DNA from: Apostichopus japonicus
Lineage: Eukaryota > Echinodermata > Holothuroidea > Aspidochirotida > Stichopodidae
Assembly: GCF_037975245.1 (NCBI RefSeq)
Contig: NC_092567.1
Location: 167,501 to 231,500, forward strand
Direction: 5' to 3'
DNA length: 64,000 nucleotides
The notes beneath the pieces are model-generated. The model was not told the origin of the DNA, did no database searches, and worked only from the letters and a program-made list of their open reading frames with translations. This document shows, in pieces, positions 13,301 to 25,300 of the stretch (position 1 is the stretch's first letter; every line of letters starts with the position of its first letter). A program made the position numbers and the translations under genes.

Positions 13301-16300
13301 TAGTATGGCAGGGAATATAACCAGAATGAAAACATTTCATGGTTCCTTGCTGCTGCTCAATGATTAATCTAGTATGGCATAGGGAATATAACCAGAATGA
13401 AAACATTTCATGGTTCCTTGCTGCTGCTCATTGATTAATCTAGTATGGCATAGGATATATAACCAGAATGAAAACATTTCATGGTTCCTTGCTGCTGCTC
13501 ATTGATTAATCTAGTATGGCATAGGGAATATAACCAGAATGAAAACATTTCATGGTTCCTTGCTGCTGCTCAATGATTAATCTAGTATGGCAGGGAATAT
13601 AACCAGAATGAAAACATTTCATGGTTCCTTGCTGCTGCTCATTGATTAATCTAGTATGGCATAGGGAATATAACCAGAATGAAAACATGGTTCCTTGCTG
13701 CTGCTCAATGATTAATCTAGTATGGCAGGGAATATAACCAGAATGAAAACATTTCATGGTTCCTTGCTGCTGCTCATTGATTAATCTAGTATGGCATAGG
13801 GAATATAACCAGAATGAAAACATTTCATGGTTCCTTGCTGCTGCTCATTGATTAATCTAGTATGGCATAGGGAATATAACCAGAATGAAAACATGGTTCC
13901 TTGCTGCTGCTCATTGATTAATCTAGTATGGCATAGGGAATATAACCAGAATGAAAACATGGTTCCTTGCTGCTGCTCATTGATTAATCTAGTATGGCAG
14001 GAAATATAACCAGAATGAAAACATTTTATGGTTCCTTGCTGCTGCTCATTGATTAATCTAGTATGGCATAGGATATATAACCAGAATGAAAACATTTCAT
14101 GGTTCCTTGCTGCTGCTGCTCATTGATTAATCTAGTATGGCAGGGAATATAACCAGAATGAAAACATGGTTCCTTGCTGCTGCTCATTGATTAATCTAGT
14201 ATGGCAGGGAATATAACCAGAATGAAAACATTTCATGGTTCCTTGCTGCTGCTCATTGATTAATCTAGTATGGCAGGGAATATAACCAGAATGAAAACAT
14301 TTCATGGTTCCTTGCTGCTGCTCATTGATTAATCTAGTATGGCATAGGGAATATAACCAGAATGAAAACATTTCATGGTTCCTTGCTGCTGCTGCTCATT
14401 GATTAATCTAGTATGGCATAGGGAATTTAACCAGAATGAAAACATGGTTCCTTGCTGCTGCTCATTGATTAATCTAGTATGGCATAGGGAATATAACCAG
14501 AATGAAAACATGGTTCCTTGCTGCTGCTCATTGATTAATCTAGTATGGCAGGGAATATAACCAGAATGAAAACATTTTATGGTTCCTTGCTGCTGCTCAT
14601 TGATTAATCTAGTATGGCATAGGATATATAACCAGAATGAAAACATTTCATGGTTCCTTGCTGCTGCTGCTCATTGATTAATCTAGTATGGCAGGGAATA
14701 TAACCAGAATGAAAACATGGTTCCTTGCTGCTGCTCATTGATTAATCTAGTATGGCAGGGAATATAACCAGAATGAAAACATTTCATGGTTCCTTGCTGC
14801 TGCTCATTGATTAATCTAGTATGGCAGGGAATATAACCAGAATGAAAACATTTCATGGTTCCTTGCTGCTGCTCATTGATTAATCTAGTATGGCATAGGG
14901 ATTATAACCAGAATGAAAACATTTCATGGTTCCTTGCTGCTGCTGCTCATTGATTAATCTAGTATGGCATAGGGAATTTAACCAGAATGAAAACATGGTT
15001 CCTTGCTGCTGCTCATTGATTAATCTAGTATGGCATAGGGAATATAACCAGAATGAAAACATGGTTCCTTGCTGCTGCTCATTGATTAATCTAGTATGGC
15101 AGGGAATATAACCAGAATGAAAACATTTCATGGTTCCTTGCTGCTGCTGATTGATTAATCTAGTATGGCATAGGATATATAACCAGAATGAAAACATTTC
15201 ATGGTTTCCTTGCTGCTGCTCATTGATTAATCTAGTATGGCATAGGGAATATAACCAGAATGAAAACATTTCATGGTTCCTTGCTGCTGCTCATTGATTA
15301 ATCTAGTATGGCAGGGAATATAACCAGAATGAAAACATTTCATGGTTCCTTGCTGCTGCTGCTCATTGATTAATCTAGTATGGCAGGGAATATAACCAGA
15401 ATGAAAACATTTCATGGTTCCTTGCTGCTGCTCAATGATTAATCTAGTATGGCATAGGGAATATAACCAGAATGAAAACATTTCATGGTTCCTTGCTGCT
15501 GCTCATTGATTAATCTAGTATGGCATAGGATATATAACCAGAATGAAAACATTTCATGGTTCCTTGCTGCTGCTCAATGATTAATCTAGTATGGCATAGG
15601 ATATATAACCAGAATGAAAACATTTCATTGCTGCTGCTCATTGATTAATCTAGTATGGAAGGGAATATAACCAGAATGAAAACATTTCATGGTTCCTTGC
15701 TGCTGCTGCTCATTGATTAATCTAGTATGGCAGGGAATATAACCAGAATGAAAACATGGTTCCTTGCTGCTGCTCATTGATTAATCTAGTATGGCAGGGA
15801 ATATAACCAGAATGAAAACATTTCATGGTTCCTTGCTGCTGCTCATTGATTAATCTAGTATGGCAGGGAATATAACCAGAATGAAAACATTTCATGGTTC
15901 CTTGCTGCTGCTCATTGATTAATCTAGTATGGCATAGGGAATATAACCAGAATGAAAACATTTCATGGTTCCTTGCTGCTGCTGCTCATTGATTAATCTA
16001 GTATGGCATAGGGAATTTAACCAGAATGAAAACATGGTTCCTTGCTGCTGCTCATTGATTAATCTAGTATGGCATAGGGAATATAACCAGAATGAAAACA
16101 TGGTTCCTTGCTGCTGCTCATTGATTAATCTAGTATGGCAGGGAATATAACCAGAATGAAAACATTTCATGGTTCCTTGCTGCTGCTGATTGATTAATCT
16201 AGTATGGCATAGGATATATAACCAGAATGAAAACATTTCATGGTTTCCTTGCTGCTGCTCATTGATTAATCTAGTATGGCATAGGGAATATAACCAGAAT

Positions 16301-19300
16301 GAAAACATTTCATGGTTCCTTGCTGCTGCTCATTGATTAATCTAGTATGGCAGGGAATATAACCAGAATGAAAACATTTCATGGTTCCTTGCTGCTGCTG
16401 CTCATTGATTAATCTAGTATGGCAGGGAATATAACCAGAATGAAAACATTTCATGGTTCCTTGCTGCTGCTCAATGATTAATCTAGTATGGCATAGGGAA
16501 TATAACCAGAATGAAAACATTTCATGGTTCCTTGCTGCTGCTCATTGATTAATCTAGTATGGCATAGGATATATAACCAGAATGAAAACATTTCATAGTT
16601 CCTTGCTGCTGCTCAATGATTAATCTAGTATGGCATAGGATATATAACCAGAATGAAAACATTTCATTGCTGCTGCTCATTGATTAATCTAGTATGGAAG
16701 GGAATATAACCAGAATGAAAACATTTCATGGTTCCTTGCTGCTGCTGCTCATTGATTAATCTAGTATGGCAGGGAATATAACCAGAATGAAAACATTTCA
16801 TGGTTCCTTGCTGCTGCTCAATGATTAATCTAGTATGGCATAGGATATATAACCAGAATGAAAACATGGTTCCTTGCTGCTGCTCATTGATTAATCTAGT
16901 ATGGCATAGGGAATATAACCAGAATGAAAACATTTCATGGTTCCTTGCTGCTGCTCATTGATTAATCTAGTATGGCATAGGATATATAACCAGAATGAAA
17001 ACATTTCATGGTTCCTTGCTGCTGCTCATTGATTAATCTAGTATGGCATAGGATATATAACCAGAATGAAAACATTTCATGGTTCCTTGCTGTTGCTCAT
17101 TGATTAATCTAGTATGACAGGGAATATAACCAGAATGAAAACATTTCATGGTTCCTTGCTGCTGCTCATTGATTAATCTAGTATGGCAGGGAATATAACC
17201 AGAATGAAAACATGGTTCCTTGCTGCTGCTCATTGATTAATCTAGTATGGCATAGGGAATATAACCAGAATGAAAACATGGTTCCTTGCTGCTGCTCAAT
17301 GATTAATCTAGTATGGCATAGGGAATATAACCAGAATGAAAACATGGTTCCTGACTGCTGCTCATTGATTAATCTAGTATGGCATAGGGAATATAACCAG
17401 AATGAAAACATGGTTTCTGACTGCTGCTCATTGATTAATCTAGTATGGCATAGGGAATATAACCAGAATGAAAGCATGGTTCCTTACTGCTGCTCATTGA
17501 TTAATCTAGTATGGTACAACAAGCTATGCTTGATTCCTTTACATACATGGTTTGGTTAATGATATCAGAAGCTAAAAACTTGCATTGGTGTAAATATGGC
17601 TACCATTGTAGTATTGGAACAGCACTATTGTGACATCAGTGTGAACTATAGGTTACTGGTTCATGCATAGCTCATGGAGAGAGTTGCTGTATTTCACATC
17701 AGTGTGAACTATAGGTTACTGGTTCATGCATAGCTCATGGAGAGAGCTGCTTAGCACTATTGTGACCTTAGTGTGAACTATAGGTTATTATACAACACCT
17801 AATTATATTCCGGCCATTTGATTGGTCAATTGCTCGTCGATTGCATGCAAAATCCGCTCTATTGCACGCTATGATCATAGAACCATGCGTTATGCTTTTT
17901 TGATAGCACTTTTTCAATGGTAAGAGAGCAGAGAAACCTGTCTGTTCAAAACAATCTGTTGCATGAGTGCATTTTACATCCAATTATATCCAAATTTGAA
18001 GGTGTTGTATAAAACAAATAATGAATGGTTTTCCATTCGTGCAATAGTGCAAATATTCCATTCGTTGAAAGATGTAATTTGTTCCATTCAACTCGGCTGC
18101 GCCTCGTTGAATGGAACATTCCATCTTTCAACTCATGAAATATTTGCACTATTGCACTCATAACCATTCATTATTTGTATACTGGTTCATGCATATCTCA
18201 TGGAGAGAGTTGCTTAGCACTATTGTGACATCAGTGTGAACTATAGGTTACTGGTTCATGCATGGCTCATGGAGAGAGTTGCTTAGCACTATTGTGACAT
18301 CAGTGTGAACTATAGGTTACTGGTTCATGCATAGCTCATGGAGAGAGTTGCTTCAAAACACAACCAGTTGCTTCTTACTTTGATCTAGATCTACGATGCG
18401 GGCTTTGTTTCCTTTCCCTGCTGATGCTACGATCTCTACTCCTGCTGCGATCTCTACTGTCACTTCTGTGTCTAGTTCGATCCCTGCTGCGACTTCGACT
18501 CCTGCTACGGCTGTATCTGAAAGTAGACCGTGGTGTAAATGTCTTTATTTGTTTCTGCAGTTGAAACATTTCTAAATCAATTGCATCATGAGTAGTAACA
18601 GTGTTACAAAAGCTATTGTACACAGAGAAGAGAAAATATATAGTAAAGAGAAAATAACAATTAAAACAGAAGGAGAAGAGGAGCAGAAAATATCTGCGGT
18701 GAATTCATGGGAAATGTACAGGGAAATGAGTGGTTTGTACACTGTTATCAACATCAACTAGAATTCATGGGAAATGTACAGGGAAATGAGTGGGTTGTAC
18801 ACTGTTATCAACATCAACTAGAATTCATGGGAAATGTACAGGGAAATGAGTGGGTTGTACACTGTTATCAACATCAACTAGAATTCATGGGAAATGTACA
18901 GGGAAATGAGTGGTTTGTACACTGTTATCAACATCAACTAGAATTCATGGGAAATGTACAGGGAAATGAGTGGGTTGTACACTGTTATCAACATCAACTA
19001 GAATTCATGGGAAATGTACAGGGAAATGAGTGGGTTGTACACTGTTATCAACATCAACTAGAATTCATGGGAAATGTACAGGGAAATGAGTGGTTTGTAC
19101 ACAGATTATGACGTTTCATTATCAACAGAGTCACTGATATTTAACATAAGCATTCTTAAAAGAAGTGTAGACAATGCTGAGTTGAGTATGTTGATGGTCT
19201 TGATTAGATTGTGCCTACTCTTTGTCAAGGAACAAAATACATTTTTATAGAAGCAAGTATGAGTTCTGCAACTATGTGTAACACTGAAACCCCATACTTC

Positions 19301-22300
19301 TCATTTGAAGACTGATTCTGTGTAACATTTATCTTCTAATGGTAATGCATTTCAAAAGGATGTCCCCTCTCAGGTTCTCCTTACCTTTCACATCTTGACA
19401 TCCACCTTCCCCACTCACCCTCAAATTTCTACATAAAATCCTGTCCACAGGCAAATCCAAGTTGGCAGTGAAAACTTATTCCTTGCCGCAGTGCTCGATA
19501 TTTAGAATAGTGAAATAATTCATCAACACAAATGTAAATGCTCACCTTCTTCTTGACCTGTGAAAAGAAAAATGATGAAAAAACAAAGAAATGTTTAATT
19601 TAAATAAGGATATTCCATAGTCAGTTCATCTTAAAGTTGCATTATTATGGCTAAGCCATGTAATATACAAAAACTGCATACTCCTCAATCTAACTCTCTG
19701 ATACTGTGGTTACAATTTAGATATTCCTACATCTAAAAGGGGGGGGGGGGGGTGGGTGACTTTAGGCAGAATTGAGTATTTATATGTAATAACTGTCCAA
19801 AAAAGTGAGGCAATAAAACTCTTCCGTTTTCCTGTTTAGTTTTGTGTTGCATCTAAGGGACTGACCTAATAGTTTGTGTTAGACTTTGTAGTCCAGTCAC
19901 TGTAATTGATGAGCCTCAGATGCATGAAGAGTTTTGTCTTCAATATCAATACAACCTGGCCTGCTCAGTGTTTCTAACAGTCTACAGCATATCAACATTA
20001 ATATTGTGCCTAAAATCATTCCTTAATGTAAACATCGTTTCTTATAATGCTGGATATTTGGTGTCTTACAAATGTTATGAAATGTTTCAGTATTCCATCT
20101 GTAAATAATGTATTACTTTATCATTCTTATTGCAACTTTGTTGGAATTATAAGAAGAAACCAGATGTTTTAAGGTATCTTTAAATATATTTATAGTTAGT
20201 ATCGTCCAACATTATGAAGACAATTAAAAGCAAATGCCAAGTTAGGTAACACTATTGTACACCTGCTGTTTCATATTTCACCCTCTTTGTATTTATGCTT
20301 CACTTGAAAAATACAGTTACATTAAGGAAAATACAGTTACATTAAGGAAAGTACTGTTACATTGTGGAAAATACTGTTACATTATGGAAAATACTGTTTC
20401 ATGAAGGAAAATGCTGTTACATTAAGGAAAATACTGTTACATTAAGGAAGGACCATTACACCAAGGCATGTATTGTTACACCAAGGAAAGTACTCCATAA
20501 AGCACTACTTTACCAGGATATTAATTTAATATAATTATGCAGAAAGAGTAATTATTTGCTTGACCAAGTGACAGGCATTTTCATAATTTTTAGATTAAAT
20601 CCTGTTTGGATTGAACACTATTGTTGCCAAATTAAATGTTAAAGTGAGTAAGATGTGTCAACCTAGGTTGGAGTGACTTATAAAGCAAAGTCAATGGCTG
20701 AATGCTCAGTTCAAAATGCTTTGTAAGATTTCTGTACTTTCTTGCTGAGAGAACTTATAAAGTTGTACTAAATTTGAGCTCAATGCCAGCAACTCACCTA
20801 TCACCACCACGCCAGCCACCACGACTCCCACCTCCTCCTACAGAAAAAAATCATGATCAAAGAAAACATTTTGAAACACACCAGAAAAGTAGCTTACATA
20901 ATGAAACAACAACCAAATTCCTCACCAAGGAGAGTGAAGTAATGCTAATGAGAGGGGCACAACAAGGGAGCCTTAATAGGAAATATTGACATACTGTAAT
21001 GTACCAAGAGGAAGAGAGATAAATGTAATAACTGGGACAAATCAGTGTTAAACATCATAACTAGCCTTAATAGTAAATATTGACATAATGTACCACAGGA
21101 AGAGAGATAAATGTTATAACTGGGACAAATCAGTGTTAAACATCATAACTAGCCTTAATAGCAAATATTGACATAATGTACCACAGGAAGAGAGATAAAT
21201 GTTATAACTGGGACAAATCAGTGTTAAACATCATAACTATTGTCTCTTGCTTTACAGTTTGCCAAAGTCTGTTCTCTACCTGGGAGTCTTGTTAATATGA
21301 CATGGTTTATTGCTTTCATGCAACAAAGAAAATTCCTTGGATGCATTTCAAAGTTCATTAATCCATATACTTTCATACATAGTTTAATATTTATCATGAA
21401 AAGCACCATGCTGCAAAGTATCTATAATATTTAGCCTGTTAGCTGTGATTAATCAAGAATATTACAAACTTTAAGTACAGTTATAATTAACATTCTTACG
21501 AGATCTTCCTCCAAAGCGACGGGCTTCCTCGCAATCTCTGGCAAAGTGACCAGGTTGATGGCAATTATAGCACTCATCCTCCCCTTGCTGAAAGCAAACA
21601 CAAGAAAATGAGCAAATCATGTCCTAGGGATATTCTATAGATTGAATGAGCAAATCATGTCCTAGGGATATTCTATAGATTAAATGAGCAAATCATGTCC
21701 TAGGGATATTCTATAGATTGAATGAGCAAATCATGTCCTAGGGATATTCTATAGATTGAATGAGCAAATCATGTCCTAAGGATATTCTATAGATTGAATG
21801 AGCAAATCATGTCCTAGGGATATTCTATAGATTGAATGAGCAAATCATGTCCTAAGGATATTCTATAGATTGAATGAGCAAATCATGAGTACTTGTTGTG
21901 ATCTTGCACTAACACTTGTATTCTAGCATTTGTCCCTGTTCTCGTTCTGGCCTATCGGTGTTTGTTCTCATACTCAGTGCATTTGAAAATTTATCTACTA
22001 GAGCCTTGTTCTAGTACTCATAATTTGGTAATTCTACTTGTACCTATGCTGTTATACTTATACCACACATCTGCTGAGAGGTATGTAATTCTACTTGTAC
22101 CTATGCTGTTATACTTATACCACACATCTGCTGAGAGGTATGTAATTCTACTTGTACCTATGCTGTTTTACTTATACCACACATCTGCTGAGAGGTATGT
22201 AATTCTACTTGTACCTATGCTGTTATACTTATACCACACATCTGCTGAGAGGTATGTAATTCTACTTGTACCTACGCTGTTATACTTATACCACACATCT

Positions 22301-25300
22301 GCTGAGAGGTATGTAATTCTACTTGTACCTACGCTGTTATACTTATACCACACATCTGCTGAGAGGTATGTAATTCTACTTGTACCTACGCTGTTATACT
22401 TATACCACACATCTGCTGAGAGGTATGTAATTCTACTTGTACCTACGCTGTTATACTTATACCACACATCTGCTGAGAGGTATGTAATTCTACTTGTACC
22501 TACGCTGTTATACTTATACCACACATCTGCTGAGAGGTATGTAATTCTACTTGTACCTATGCTGTTATACTTATGCCACACATCTGCTGAGAGGTATGTA
22601 ATTCTACTTGTACCTATGCTGTTATACTTATGCCACACATCTGCTGAGAGGTATGTATTTCTACTTGTACCTATGCTGTTATACTTATACCACACATCTG
22701 CTGAGAGGTATGTATTTCTACTTGTACCTATGCTGTTATACTTATACCACACATCTGCTGAGAGGTATGTAATTCTACTTGTACCTATGCTGTTATACTT
22801 ATACCACACATCTGCTGAGAGGTATGTATTTCTACTTGTACCTATGCTGTTATACTTATGCCACACATCTGCTGAGAGGTATGTAATTCTACTTGTACCT
22901 ATGCTGTTATACTTATGCCACACATCTGCTGAGAGGTATGTATTTCTACTTGTACCTATGCTGTTATACTTATGCCACACATCTGCTGAGAGGTATGTAA
23001 TTCTACTTGTACCTATGCTGTTTTACTTATGCCACACATCTGCTGAGAGGTATGTAATTCTACTTGTACCTATGCTGTTATACTTATGCCACACATCTGC
23101 TGAGAGGTATGTAATTCTACTTGTACCTATGCTGTTATACTTATGCCACACATCTGCTGAGAGGTATGTATTTCTACTTGTACCTATGCTGTTATACTTA
23201 TGCCACACATCTGCTGAGAGGTATGTAATTCTACTTGTACCTATGCTGTTATACTTATACCACACATCTGCTGAGAGGTATGTATTTCTACTTGTACCTA
23301 TGCTGTTATACTTATGCCACACATCTGCTGAGAGGTATGTAATTCTACTTGTACCTATGCTGTTTTACTTATGCCACACATCTGCTGAGAGGTATGTAAT
23401 TCTACTTGTACCTATGCTGTTATACTTATGCCACACATCTGCTGAGAGGTATGTAATTCTACTTGTACCTACGCTGTTATACTTATGCCACACATCTGCT
23501 GAGAGGTATGTAATTCTACTTGTACCTACGCTGTTATACTTATACCACACATCTGCTGAGAGGTATGTAATTCTACTTGTACCTACGCTGTTATACTTAT
23601 ACCACACATCTGCTGGGAGGTATGTAATTCTACTTGTACCTACGCTGTTATACTTATACCACACATCTGCTGAGAGGTATGTAATTCTACTTGTACCTAT
23701 GCTGTTATACTTATACCACACATCTGCTGAGAGGTATGTAATTCTACTTGTACCTATGCTGTTATACTTATACCACACATCTGCTGAGAGGTATGTAATT
23801 CTACTTGTACCTATGCTGTTATACTTATACCACACATCTGCTGAGAGGTATGTATTTCTACTTGTACCTATGCTGTTATACTTATGCCACACATCTGCTG
23901 AGAGGTATGTATTTCTACTTGTACCTATGCTGTTATACTTATGCCACACATCTGCTGAGAGGTATGTAATTCTACTTGTACCTATGCTGTTATACTTATA
24001 CCACACATCTGCTGAGAGGTATGTAATTCTACTTGTACCTATGCTGTTATACTTATGCCACACATCTGCTGAGAGGTATGTAATTCTACTTGTACCTATG
24101 CTGTTATACTTACACCACACATCTGCTGAGAGGTATGTAATTCTACTTGTACCTATGCTGTTATACTTATACCACACATCTGCTGAGAGGTATGTAATTC
24201 TACTTGTACCTATGCTGTTATACTTATACCACACATCTGCTGAGAGGTACAGTATGTATTTCTACTTGTACCTATGCTGTTATACTTATACCACACATCT
24301 GCTGAGAGGTATGTAATTCTACTTGTACCTATGCTGTTATACTTATACCACACATCTGCTGAGAGGTATGTAATTCTACTTGTACCTATGCTGTTATACT
24401 TATGCCACACATCTGCTGAGAGGTATGTAATTCTACTTGTACCTATGCTGTTATACTTATACCACACATCTGCTGAGAGGTATGTAATTCTACTTGTACC
24501 TATGCTGTTATACTTATACCACACATCTGCTGAGAGGTATGTAATTCTACTTGTACCTATGCTGTTATACTTATACCGCACATCTGCTGAGAGGTACAGT
24601 ATGTATTTCTACTTGTACCTATGCTGTTATACTTATACCACACATCTGCTGAGAGGTATGTAATTCTACTTGTACCTATGCTGTTATACTTATACCACAC
24701 ATCTGCTGAGAGGTATGTAATTCTACTTGTACCTATGCTGTTATACTTATACCACACATCTGCTGAGAGGTATGTAATTCTACTTGTACCTATGCTGTTA
24801 TACTTATGCCACACATCTGCTGAGAGGTATGTATTTCTACTTGTACCTATGCTGCTATACTTATATCACACATCTGCTGAGAGGTATGTAATTCTACTTG
24901 TACCTATGCTGTTATACTTATATCACACATCTGCTGAGAGGTATGTATTTCTACTTGTACCTATGCTGTTATACTTATACCACACATCTGCTGAGAGGTA
25001 TGTAATTCTACTTGTACCTATGCTGTTATACTTATACCATACATCTGCTGAGAGGTACAGTATGTAATTCTACTTGTACCTATGCTGTTATACTTATGCC
25101 ACACATCTGCTGAGAGGTATGTAATTCTACTTGTACCTATGCTGTTATACTTATGCCACACATCTGCTGAGAGGTACAGTATGTAATTCTACTTGTACCT
25201 ATGCTGTTATACTTATGCCACACATCTGCTGAGAGGTATGTAATTCTACTTGTACCTATGCTGTTATACTTATACCACACATCTGCTGAGAGGTACAGTA

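Noticed and set aside
10634-17513. CRISPR-like array
   Set aside because: There are no unique spacers: the whole unit repeats, the genome is eukaryotic, and length variation comes from fixed small indels.
18707-19111. 134-codon + strand frame with GNEWVVHCYQHQLEFM repeats
   Set aside because: Product of a 60-bp minisatellite, antisense to the SR gene.
20702-20989. + strand frame overlapping SR exon 6
   Set aside because: Antisense shadow of the Gly/Arg-rich exon and following intron.
21962-24316. 784-codon open frame on the + strand
   Set aside because: It is made wholly of the 57-bp repeat (19 codons per unit), is open on both strands, lies antisense in an SR-gene intron, and has no non-repeat coding sequence.
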